From NCBI GenBank assembly GCA_963580285.1, contig OY757010.1:150973596-151037595 (forward strand): a stretch of DNA of 64,000 nt, in the 5' to 3' direction. The stretch comes from Lucinisca nassula. Taxonomy: Eukaryota; Mollusca; Bivalvia; Lucinida; Lucinidae. The notes under the pieces were generated by a model, which ran no database searches, was not told the origin of the DNA, and saw only the letters and a list, made by a program, of their open reading frames with translations. The position numbers and the translations under genes were made by a program. Position 1 is the first letter of the stretch. Each line of letters opens with the position of its first letter. Shown one piece after another: positions 54,761 through 64,000 of the stretch.

Positions 54761-56052
54761 AGCAACTATGTGGGCGAAATTACTCAGGGGGCGAAAATAC
54801 CAGGCTTGTGGACGAAACAGCTATGGGTGCAAAATGGGGCGAAACTACCAGGGAGGAACGACTGAGGGGCCGTCTTGTGTGCATAGTATCTTGTTACTCC
54901 ACTAGCCAGAGGTAAAGAAACCAATTGGATAAATTGCCTGGAAAGACATCGAATCAGGCCCCAGTCATCTGATGGATGTTTCATCTTCATTTTTTGAGGG
55001 CAATATCTACACGTCGAGTGAATTGGAAGGAGGCGAAGCAACTAGGTGGGCGAAATGACTCAGGGTGCGAAAAGACCAGGATTTGTGGACGAAACAGCTA
55101 TGGGTGCAAAATGGGGCGAAACGACCGGGGAGAAACGACTGCGGGGCCGTCTTGTGGGCATATTATCTTGTTACACCACTAGACAGAGGTAAAGAAACCA
55201 GTTGGATAAATTACCATAGAAAGACATCGAATCATGCCCCAGTCACCTGATGGATGTTTCATCTTCATTTTGAGGGCAATATCTCCATGTCGAGTGAACT
55301 AGCTCCTTGTCGAGAAGACTAGCTCGGACAGTAATTTCGTCATAAGTCGCAAGTAACGTAATCACGGCCAAAATATTTTGCTTATTTCAAACGTTCCATG
55401 TTTCATTTCACTAGGGATGTTGCTTCTGGGGGTGTGAAGGGCGTACTTTTGGCAGAAAATGAAAAATCGTCGGCCAAAATCTCCGTGTTGACATAAATTG
55501 ACAATTTTTCAGGTCCGTGATAAAGAGTTTAGTTTCATTCATACTCCAGCGCTGCAAATTTGCATGGCAAATTCTAGCGGGGTACAAAGTTAAATCATTT
55601 CTATGTGGAACTGCATTGCCGGATTTTTTTATAAATAGCTTACAAAGGAGAAAGTGGTGATAAAACTCTTCAACACCTACCTTTGTTTACAAGTTTCGTG
55701 GCGATGGAGCTAGCTCGAGAGTTCCGGATGTGTCGAGGGAACAAATTTCCATTGACTCATTTTCGAGCTAGTTCCCCTGATTACCACCCGTGCCACTAGA
55801 TGAAGCTTCATACCAAATATTAGCTCCTGTGACCTAGATGTGCAACGGACCGGAACCATTTGAACAACTTTGAAAGGGGACCACCTAAGGATCATTCCTG
55901 TGAAGTTTGGTCAAAATCAGATCAGTGGTTTAGGAGGAGATGTCATTTGAAGAAAAAATTTACGCACACACGCACGCACGCACACACGCACTGACGACGG
56001 ACGAAAAGTGATCACAAACGCTCACCTTGTCACTACGTGACAGGTGAGCTAA

Positions 56053-56640
56053 AAAGTGCTGGAAAAGGTCGGCACAAGAAATCAAGGTCTGTTGGGTTAG
56101 CGGAAACACAGCTATTTTTTAGGCTTTATAAGTCGGCTGTTCGATTTCAGATCCGTTTTTTTTTCCTTCGTTTATCTGCTATTGTAAATTGTGTTGTTTG
56201 ATTTCATAACATATTCGACATCTCTTCTGTTTTCGGTGCCTGGGGAATTGCGGCATTTCCTCGTTAATTTCATCTGAGCCGCGATGCAAAGAAAACTATA
56301 CTACATTTTCTATTACGTTTTGCCATCCAATGTTCAGTTCAGATAGTCTGATCAGCCTTGGTTGCAAAATCCATAAGAATATCAAGGGGAGTGGGAACAC
56401 CTGGGAGATTTTTCCGCCACTTTTCAAAGAGAGACAAATTTCGGAACATCCTGTTCGCTTTTCTATAAGCTCTGTCTCACCGGAAAGGGGTCTACCCTTA
56501 AAGGAAAGAATTTGCTCCTTAGGAGCAAATTCTCCCCTTTAAGAGTTGACCCCTATTGACATGGGAGACAAAATACTTTTGAAGTTGTAGCCATTCCCCT
56601 TAAGTGCCTCCTATTACACGTAATGGGTCTGGTCAAAGGA
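56053..56640. other. AT-rich DNA with a 65-bp palindrome
   Basis: 56488-56552 has GGGGTCTACCCTTAAAGG and AGAATTTGCTCCTT with complements at an apex TTAGGAGC. A 70-codon frame from 56330 runs into the hairpin and is not supported as a gene. Confidence 0.5.
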
Positions 56641-56816
56641 TCCTGCAGGAGCACAACGTTGACTCCACTTTGATTCAAATTCGAGTGTCTGCTGGATACA
56701 TTCTTGTCGCGCGGCTCATTGATGAAACCCGTTTAGAGAAAGGATAGCTTCGCGGTTTGTTACCAGGAAAGACACAGAGCCTCTGCTCAGCTACTAAGAC
56801 CAGAAAAGAATCTTGA

Positions 56817-56862
56817 GGGTCACTGATGAGGCCAAAATGGCCGAAACTAGCTAGCCTGAACC
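56817..56862 (+). ncRNA. Hammerhead ribozyme, near-complete, one core substitution
   Basis: GGGUCA and UGAACC form helix I with one mismatch. CUGAUGA is at 56823-56829. Helix II GGCC/GGCC has loop AAAAU. GAA is at 56843-56845. Helix III ACU/AGC has C where U16.1 is expected, so the A15.1-U16.1 pair is lost and activity is doubtful. Confidence 0.75.
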
Positions 56863-57081
56863 AGAAAAAAACTTGAACAGTCCATACTTTTTAGTTTTGT
56901 GGTGCATTCCTTGTTTCCAAAGGAAAATCCTTTCATAGGACATATTTAACTTCACTACAGCTTGTGTTAAGGGAATGTGTGGCAGCCGTAAATAGTCTCC
57001 TTGCCCTTCATCATAGTGGAATATATGTGTTCTTGTCCTTTGGAATCATTGATTTTATTGTGGACTCCTGAAAATATTTGA

Positions 57082-57127
57082 TGGTCACTGATGAGGCCTC
57101 ATTGGCCGAAACTAGCTAGTCTGGGCC
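57082..57127 (+). ncRNA. Type-I hammerhead ribozyme, core intact
   Basis: CUGAUGA at 57088-57094, helix II GGCC/GGCC with loop UCAUU, GAA at 57108-57110, helix III ACU/AGU with loop AGCU, cleavage triplet GUC with cut after C57121. Helix I is weakened: UGGUCA against UGGGCC gives three pairs then a mismatch. Expected activity is lower than for 21166-21211. Confidence 0.8.
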
Positions 57128-57222
57128 CAGAAAAAACTTGAACAGTCCATACTTTTTATTTCTTTGGTGTATTCCTTGCTTCCAAAAGATAACCCTTTCA
57201 TATATCCTTTCATATAACACAT

Positions 57223-58160
57223 TGAGAAAACACACTAGAGGTTTTACCCTAATTCAGCGGCGAACATATATAGGGTGTCGCTCATCAGCATGCACATTTG
57301 TTGTCCGTTAATGTAAAAAAAAAAGGTTTTGCCATGATATGGCTCAACGTTTTACGTGCCAAGCTTAAGCATTCAATTTTGTTTTCAAAATACGTGCTTT
57401 ATACTAGTTTGACCTGTTCTACTTTTGTTGAACAGCCACCGGCATTGCTGAAGCCAACAATTATTGACACTTGTTTTATCAATAAAGGCATCTTGAAAAC
57501 GCGGCTTGAAAGGATATTGTGGATGATTTTATTACCCTTTTTGTACCAAATGGAATCTTCCTTCTTATATATAGCAGGAGCCCATTTAAAAATTTAGGGG
57601 TGTCAGGTTGTGTTTTCTTCAAAATTTATTTGGAAAATGGCTGAATTTGTTTGCAAACAGTGTAGGCCCTGATCAGTTCTGCGGCGTCTGAACTGGTCCT
57701 GCACTGTTTGCCACTTACCCCTTTGGGGGTTTCCGGTTCTAAATGGGTAAAAGACTTGTTTCAAGTTGAGAGAGTTTGTAGCGATTATCGAGTTATACTA
57801 GACGTTAATGGGAAAACATGCGTGGCAGCGAAACAACACATTTGAGTCAGACGTTTAGAATGAACACATTATTCGTATATGATGTTATGCGATTGTGACA
57901 GTAAAGGCTGGCATCCGCATTAACAAAACACAAGTGTGAGATACAAAGTCAATTCATGGTTCTGTTAAAACTCGCTTATTAAAGTGCCCATGGTGAGCAA
58001 TTGAGATCGGTTATAGCCAGCGTCGTCCATCATACGAAGCCAACAATTTGCTCCTAAATGACATCTCACTCATCCTAACCCTTGGGTCAATTTCATGCAA
58101 AAGCCATATGCGCCTCTTCGCAAAAATGTGAGATCCCGCTCCACTGAACAAGCAATTCAA
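57223..58160. other. AT-rich DNA with a family E core
   Basis: 57650-57712 has CAAACAGTGTAGGCCCTGAT and GAACTGGTCCTGCACTGTTT, an imperfect family E core with GAAGAAAAC- and CCCATTT-type flanks like 6180-6300. A 99-codon frame at 57298 has no motif. No gene supported. Confidence 0.45.
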
Positions 58161-58189
58161 CAGAACTCAAAATATGTAACAAGTTCTAA

Positions 58190-58515
58190 CCTTTGAGCCA
58201 TTCACCAAAATACCTACTACGAATTTTACCAATGATCAAGATGGCGACCAGAGCTAAAATTAGAAACAAATCTTTACATCTTTTGGAATAATTGAGACTT
58301 TATAGATATGTTGCCCAAGTAACCCTCCACCAAAATACCTAATACGAATCGCACTAATGAACAAGATGGGCACTAGAGCTAAAATTAGAAAACAAATCTT
58401 TAAATACCCTTGGGTAAATTCCATTGAAACATCATTGGAATGTTGCTCTCTACCAAAACAGGCTCATATATATTTACTCCATTGACTAAGATGGTCGCCA
58501 GGGCTAAAATAAAAG
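58190..58515 (+). repeat. Tandem repeat, about 124-bp unit, 3 copies
   Basis: CACCAAAATACCTA(C/A)TACGAAT, GA(T/A)CAAGATGG, GAGCTAAAATTAGAAA recur near 58205, 58329 and 58451 with increasing divergence. Confidence 0.7.
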
Positions 58516-58640
58516 TAAGGGCAATAGTCGGGAATCGATACAGTTACCCCAGACATCCCTTTAGAGACACCAAAATGAAAGAAACATGAAATAACTAAAC
58601 CCAAATCCAAACATTACTTTCCCACAACGTACATGTATAT
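58516..58640 (+). repeat. PLE-associated untranslated repeat fragment
   Basis: AAAAGTAAGGGCAATAGTCG, ACATCCCTTTAGAGACACCA, GAAACATGAAATAACTAAAC: left part of the repeat also at 44505. Confidence 0.55.
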
Positions 58641-58729
58641 AAACTGCACCAATTTATACGCATGGCATGCGGTATTAGAACTAGAGTTTATCGGTTATTT
58701 TTAGCTTACCATTGAGTTCAGAAGCACTT

Positions 58730-58942
58730 TTAACCCTTATCTTGCTGTTCACGACAACCCCTATCTTTTCAAATAGTGTAGATCCAGATCAGATGGCTTC
58801 TGAAGAAGTCATCTGATCAGGATCTACACTGTTTTGCATTCAGTTTATGAATTTGTAGCAATAAATTACATCAAGTAATTTGATTGGTTGATAGACAGAA
58901 ATGGGCGTGGCTTAAATGAATATTCAGCAAGATAAGGGTTAA
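58730..58942 (+). mobile_element. MITE family E, complete, TTAA-flanked
   Basis: TTAA at both ends, TIR CCCTTATCTTGCTG and complement. The core hairpin is near-perfect: GTGTAGATCCAGATCAGATG, GCTTCTGAAG apex and CATCTGATCAGGATCTACAC. 213 bp. TTAA target choice suggests a piggyBac- or Kolobok-type source transposase. Confidence 0.88.
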
Positions 58943-59012
58943 ACTAATTCTATTACAGCACGCAAGGCAATGGAAAGGAACTGTGATTTAGTTTGCTATA
59001 AATCACATTATA

Positions 59013-59375
59013 TAGAGGATCTTACATGAGTGTTCATGTATTATTGAATTTATTAAACGAGTTGAGGAAAAGCGATAAAATGCGAGGCTGTGCCGAGCAT
59101 TTTATCCCTTTTCCTCAACGAGTTTAATAAATTCAATAGTACACGAGCACGAATGCAAAATTCTATTTATCATATAACATTTAAAACGCATTTTATTCAC
59201 GATTGTTTACAAAAATGTCAATATTCCGCCATTAGTAAACGCGACGTCGTTAAAATCGTCGTACATGTAACGTTACGGGAAGTGTCTAGCTAATTTGCAT
59301 ATTTTATCAACTAGTGGATTATCGAAAATATTACATGGCGTTATTACACTCTCAGACGCGACGCCATATGATAAA
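59013..59375 (+). mobile_element. Palindromic element K, simple copy
   Basis: AGAGGATCTTACATGAGTGT, hairpin 59033-59142, then CGACGTCGTTAAAATCGTCG, AACTAGTGGATTATCGAAAA, CTCAGACGCGACGCCATATG. Defines the K unit at about 360 bp. Confidence 0.85.
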
Positions 59376-59560
59376 TAATGCATCTTATGATTTCTTCGTT
59401 TCTTGCCTCCTGTGGGGTCACGATAAAACAGAGTATAAGAAAGAAATTTCAGTCACTAAATGCCAACTTTGTAACAGTGGCCAGAAAAACTGTGGAAAGA
59501 AGTCCAAAACTGTTCTTGAATAAAAAAACATCAACATGAAATGTGTTAGTATGACACGGA

Positions 59561-61690
59561 TGTCCTCGCCCAGGGGACAGCGATACCCGGAAACAAGCAT
59601 TTTCCAAAAAGTTGAGGTTGAAAAAGGGCCATAACTGTCATAATAATCGGCATATTGTAAGTAAAATCAAACTTGACCTAGATTATATAAAATATGAATT
59701 CAGTGTAAATTATATAATGATTTCAAAAGATATCAAACACAAATTACTTCTATGTGTAATATAATCGAAGTTGAAAAAAGGGCCCCAACTCCCAAAATAT
59801 CTGGTGGTTTAATGGATTTTTATCAGAATTTAAACTTGAATAAAAGAAGAAGGCCTTCATGACTGAACGAATTAGTTGTCTAAATCGTGACGGAAGTAAG
59901 GGCGAGGACTGCAGCTGCGTAAAATCGATTTAATTCCCCTAGAGGAATTCGTTTCAGTCATTGATTGTGTGTATCGCTTATATTATTTTGTTTTGGATAG
60001 CCAACTGGCCATTTTGTGGGAAAGTGACTGTCCTTTTGGCTTACCGCTATTGATGTTTCCATTAGGGTCTGTTGTTTCGTGTTTTTGTTTCTCCCGTTGG
60101 TGTCACTGAAAGGATCTGTGGATTTATTGTATCGATTCCTGATCACTGCCATCACTTGTATTTTGACCTGTGTTTTATGATTGTATAACGTTGTATAAAA
60201 TATGAAACTAATCAACCCATGTTTTCAAAAGATATCCCATAGAAATCATTTTCATGTAAAAATGAAGTTGAAAAAGGGCTATAGCTCTCATAATAATTGG
60301 CGGATTTTACCTGAAATCAACCTGACCTGTATTTAATGAGTATACCTGTGTATGAAATAGGAATCCAATCCACCAATATTTTCAAAAGATATAGCACAGA
60401 AACCATTTTAGAAGTAAAAAATGAAGTTGAAAAAGGGCCATAATTCTAATAATAATTGACAGATTTTACCTGAAATCTAAACTGACCTGTACTTTATGAT
60501 TATATACCTGTATATGAATCCAAGTCAACCTAGGTTTGCGAAAGATAATGCATGGAAACCATATTTTTTCATGTAAAAATAAAAAAGTTGAAAAAGGGTT
60601 ATAACTCTCAAAATAAATGGCGGATTTTACCCGAAATCGACCTTGATCTGCTTTTTATGACAATATACCTGTGTATAAAATGTGAATCCAATCAACAAAG
60701 GTTTTCGGAAGCACGGAAACCATTTTTTCATGTAAAAAAAAATAAGTTGAAAAAGGGTCATAATTGGGTATATACCTGTGTATGAAATAGGAATCCAATC
60801 CACTAACAATTTCAAAAGATATCGCACGGAAACCATTTTTCAAGAAAAAAAAAAATGAAGTTGAAAAAGGGCCATAACTCTCATAATAATTGGCAGATTT
60901 TACCTGAAATCGAACTTTACCTATATTTTGTGATTATATATCTGTCTATGAATCCAATTCACCTAGGTTTACAGAAGATATTGCATGGATACCATTTTCA
61001 TGTGAAAAGAAAAAGTTGAAAAAGGGTCATGACTCTCAAACTAATTGGCGGATTATACCCGAAAGCGAACTTGAGCTGCTTTTAATGATAATATACCAGT
61101 GTATGAAACTTGAATCCAATCCACAAAGGTTTTCGGAAGATATCGCACGGAAACCACTTTTTCATGTAAAAAAAATAATAAGTTGAAAAAGGGTCATAAC
61201 TCTCATAACTGGCAGATTTTACCCGAAATCGAACTTGGCCTGCATTTTATGATTATACTTGTGTATATCGCACGGAAACCATTTTTTTTTTTTTTTTTTT
61301 TTTCAAGTAAAAATGTTATTAAAAAGGACCATAAAACTCGTAATAATTGACGGATTTTACCCGAAATCGAGCTTGACCTGTTTTCTATGAATATATACCT
61401 GTGTATAAAATATGAATCTAATCCATCAAGGTTTTCAAATGATATAATGATATGGCACGAAAATCATTTTTCGTGTAAAAAATAAGTTGAAAAAGGGCCA
61501 TAACTCGCATAATTATTAGCGGATTTTACCTCAAATCGAACATGACCTGTACTTTATGATTATATACCTGTGTGTGAAATTTGAATCCAATTCCCCAAAC
61601 TTTTCTAAAGATATCGCACGGAAACCATTTCGTACGGGACGTACGTACGGACAGCGGTGATGTTATTTTTAATATGGCGGGGACACATAC
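59561..61690 (+). mobile_element. Helitron-like element with about twelve 145-bp tandem units
   Basis: Bounded by GTCCTCGCCCAGGGGACAGC on the left and AATATGGCGGGGACACATAC on the right. Units share GTTGAAAAAGGGCCATAACT, AATTGGCGGATTTTACC, GAAATCGAACTTGACCTG, ATATACCTGTGTATGAAAT and ATATCGCACGGAAACCATTT. A PLE-associated repeat interrupts it at 59865-60190. Open frames follow the units and are not genes. Confidence 0.65.
59865..60190 (-). repeat. PLE-associated untranslated repeat inserted in the array
   Basis: Plus text CTAAATCGTGACGGAAGTAA, GCAGCTGCGTAAAATCGATT, GGATAGCCAACTGGCCATTT, TGTATCGATTCCTGATCACT is the complement of 41960-42340 in the same order. Confidence 0.7.
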
Positions 61691-61812
61691 AAACATCATC
61701 AAGTTGCCAGAAATTCTATTTTAGCTTAATACTTTTATACGTACGAGGCGCCATGCGGTTAAAGGGTACACGGGTGCATAAAAGTAATATTCAATCTAAG
61801 ACGATGTTAAAC

Positions 61813-61890
61813 AAGATGTGTTTGTGAAAAACTGGTGCCGCAGGACAGCGCATGGGAAAAAAAAGTAGGTCAAGATCAAGAAAAAAAAAA
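61813..61890 (+). mobile_element. Helitron-like 5' end fragment
   Basis: AACAAGATGTGTTTGTGAAA matches the minus-strand start of the element at 8936. Soon after, GTCAAGATCAAGAAAAAA breaks off. Confidence 0.45.
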
Positions 61891-61944
61891 TGATTTTTTT
61901 CCCAAAAGTTAATCAATTCATCTACTCATTATTCTCTATCAGCA

Positions 61945-62640
61945 GAGAGAATATAGAGGATCTTACATGAGTGTTCATTTAAGAAATGAAATTTATTTTT
62001 CTGCAGTTCATGGAAGTATGAACGCAGTGGGTCGCTTGCAAAGTAAATGAACCCCGAAGGGGTTCATGTAAACTTTGCTAGCGACCCATTGTCGTTCCTA
62101 CTTTCATGAAAAGCAGAAAAATTAAGTTTATTTTTTATATTTACATTATTGGCCCCTCATCACTGGGCGAAAAAAAATGCCTGTAGGGCAAACTTTTAAA
62201 GCTGAAAAATATTTACACGCTCTTTTTCTACAAAGAGCGGAGCAGCGTTGACGTCATCAATGCTCGTAGAGAACAATGGTTTAGAATGGAAGTATGAACG
62301 CAATTGTTTTCTATAGGTTTACATTACACTTTACACTGAAAATGTAAATATGTATTATTGAATTTAGTAAACGAGTTGAGAAAAAGGGATAAAATGCAAG
62401 GCTTTGCCTTTTCCTCAACGAGTTTAATATATTCAATAATACATGGGCACAAATGCAAGATTCTAATTATCATAGGACATTTTAAACGCAGTTTATTCAC
62501 GATTGTTTACAAAAATATCAGTATTCCACCATTAGTAAACGTGACGTCGTTAAGGACGTCGTACATGTAAAGTTACGGGACGTATCTAGCTAATTTGCAT
62601 ATTTAATCCACTAGTGGGTTATCGAAAATATTACATATAG
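61945..62640 (+). mobile_element. Palindromic element K with module L in opposite orientation
   Basis: ATAGAGGATCTTACATGAGT, then module L (about 61974-62348) reading AAGAAATGAAATTTATTTTT to ACACTGAAAATGTAAAT, then TATTATTGAATTTAGTAAAC and the rest of K to GGGTTATCGAAAATATTACA. Compared with 49172-50230, L is reversed relative to K. Confidence 0.75.
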
Positions 62641-62688
62641 ATTATTCATTCTCCTAGTTGAAATATGGGATTTATAAACCGAGGGAGG

Positions 62689-62756
62689 TAAAACAATCCG
62701 ATAAAGAAACGAGTGCGAAGCACGAGTTTCTTTAACGGATTGTTTTACCTCCCGAG
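62689..62756. repeat. 68-bp palindrome
   Basis: GGAGGTAAAACAATCCG, TAAAGAAACGAGTGCG and complements meet at a GCGAAGC apex. Similar in style to K and H hairpins (arms with a GAG-n-CTC type apex). Confidence 0.8.
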
Positions 62757-63664
62757 GTATATTACATGCACTTCCATAGACTTTCAGGAGAGTTTGGATC
62801 TTGAATTTTGGATCTGAATGCCCGTTCAGTTGACTGTTTACAGCTCATGTAAACGGTTCAATCAGCGAAGTGTTACAGAATCTGGGTGGAAGAACAACTG
62901 GATGGGCGCCATTTTGAAAGCGCTTTCTACAGTTTTGAACAAAAATAGAAGAGAAGTGTTTCAGTGATAAAACAAGTAAAACGTTAACTTAAATAAAGCA
63001 AAACTTACATCTAAATCAATGGTCATATCCATGTTTTCTTTTGTTTGTTTCAGCGTTGCATCCGACTCAAACGTCACGCATTCTGAACGTCTGTTGATAT
63101 TTCTTAGACGCCATTACAATGACGTCATGAATAACGTCGCCGTGATTTAAACTTTCCCGCGTTTGAATAGAACAATTTCACTGCAAAGCGGTATCTCGTA
63201 TCTTGTACATAAAGTAGTTCCAGCTGAAGGGATTTTTTTCCCCGGCTAAGAGGAAATATATCTTCTTAGCAAAAAGGAAAATACCAAGTTTATGTCTGGT
63301 AGAAATCATGGTATTTCTCTGTAATGCATGTAATATATGGCGTTATTAAAGTCTCAGACGCGACGTCATATGATAATTCAATATAATATATAGCTCAAAT
63401 AGTTTTTGAGATATCATGTTTAACAAATTCATTGCAATTTTTGCAAAGGGCATTTAATCAAGAAAGGGACATAACCATGACAAGAAAAAATAATATGGTT
63501 CAACTATTTATTCATAAGGAATCCACATGTGAAATTTCAAAAACTTATCATGCACGGTTCATTAGTTATACAATGCCGTGTAAAGCATGACGGACGGATG
63601 AACGGATGGACAAACAAAGCAAAAGCAATATGCCTTCATAACGTCTTCGAAGTTGGGGCCATAC
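62757..63664. other. AT-rich DNA with a K right-end scrap
   Basis: 63335-63380 carries ATATGGCGTTATTAAAGTCT and CAGACGCGACGTCATATGAT, the K right end. The rest shows no repeat or exon. Confidence 0.45.
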
Positions 63665-63884
63665 ATCACAAAAACACGCCTATACAAATACATTGTAAAT
63701 TTTACCACCAAAAAACGACAATTTTCAGATGAAAAATTTCGATATTTTTCTTATTTCTGCTCAAACCATTGTGGATAATTGTTAGAAGAAATAAGAAAAA
63801 TAATGTTTACCCCTGCAAACCCCAGTTTTACTATAAAAAATGGGGTTTAAGGGGATCAAATTTATATAGGCGAGTTTTCGTGAT
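63665..63884 (+). mobile_element. MITE family 1 copy, core lost
   Basis: Ends CATCACAAAAACACGCC and GGCGAGTTTTCGTGATG; the arms TTTTACCACCAAAAAACG and GTTTACCCCTGCAAACCCC are intact. The core is reduced to TTGTGGATAATTGTTAGAAG. Confidence 0.85.
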
Positions 63885-64000
63885 AAAAATGAGAAGAATT
63901 GGTTGATTAAAAGAGACATGCCTTCTGGTGCAATGTACTTTTGAATAATTCCAACTCACGCGGTATTAACTTCTTTCGTGCACCATTACAAAGAAGAATG

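Larger units (their letters stand above)
56641..57222 (+). mobile_element. Retrozyme-like tandem: two hammerheads, 265-bp spacing
   Basis: The unit 56857-57121 runs from one predicted cleavage site to the next. It contains AGAAAAAAACTTGAACAGTC, GGTGCATTCCTTG, CAGCTTGTGTTAAGG, GTGTGGCAGCCGTAAATAGT and CATCATAGTGGAATATATGT. After the second ribozyme the unit starts again (AGAAAAAACTTGAACAGTCC, GGTGTATTCCTTGCTTCC) and stops near 57222. Upstream of 56817 there is no clear unit. A head-to-tail dimer of about 265 bp with type-I hammerheads matches the retrozyme design reported in animals. Confidence 0.75.

Noticed and set aside
57260..57290. CTGATGAG on minus near 57275
   Set aside because: No GAAAC partner or helix I; chance match.

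Overview
This looks like AT-rich, TE-dominated intronic DNA from a lophotrochozoan animal, most likely a bivalve mollusc. The inference rests on splice signals, tRNA-derived SINEs, Penelope-like retroelements (PLEs), a mariner element, many palindromic MITEs and Helitron-like elements carrying internal tandem arrays. There is no bacterial or viral organisation. The species cannot be named from the window.

I can support one host coding piece: a 45-codon exon at 2556-2690 on the minus strand, with good splice sites, encoding part of the Venus-flytrap ligand-binding domain of a GABA-B receptor subunit 1-like protein. No neighbouring exon was recognised, so the rest reads as intron or gene-flanking DNA filled with repeats.

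Layout. 1-5.5 kb: SINE-like repeat, Helitron-like 3' end, tandem array, MITE, the GABBR1 exon, a 1,295-bp mariner with TIRs, TA duplication and a broken transposase. 5.5-13.5 kb: dispersed foldback repeats, two Helitron-like elements with arrays, ribozyme-unit remnants, an exact 2 x 252-bp duplication. 13.5-18.4 kb: mostly featureless AT-rich DNA. 18.4-26.3 kb: a PLE reverse-transcriptase pseudogene, a hammerhead-ribozyme unit, a nested foldback element, PLE fragments. 26.3-33 kb: two large Helitron-like elements with tandem arrays. 33-44.3 kb: dense MITEs, tRNA SINEs with target-site duplications, a second PLE cluster. 44.3-51 kb: palindromic elements. 51-56 kb: a 4.1-kb Helitron-like element split by a 2.3-kb long-TIR element with a 5-bp target duplication. 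56-64 kb: a tandem hammerhead-ribozyme dimer, more arrays and palindromes.

The most notable system is the set of type-I hammerhead ribozyme units (21166-21211, 56817-56862, 57082-57127 on plus; a decayed one at 10791-10839 on minus). They lie in 265-380-bp repeated units interspersed with PLE reverse-transcriptase remnants, as expected for metazoan retrozymes mobilised by PLEs. Also notable are three SINE-like families sharing one 3' tail, two MITE families with different ends but the same core palindrome, and a long-TIR element with Transib/RAG-like termini. All of this was read by eye; boundaries are approximate unless tied to a TIR, TSD or splice site.
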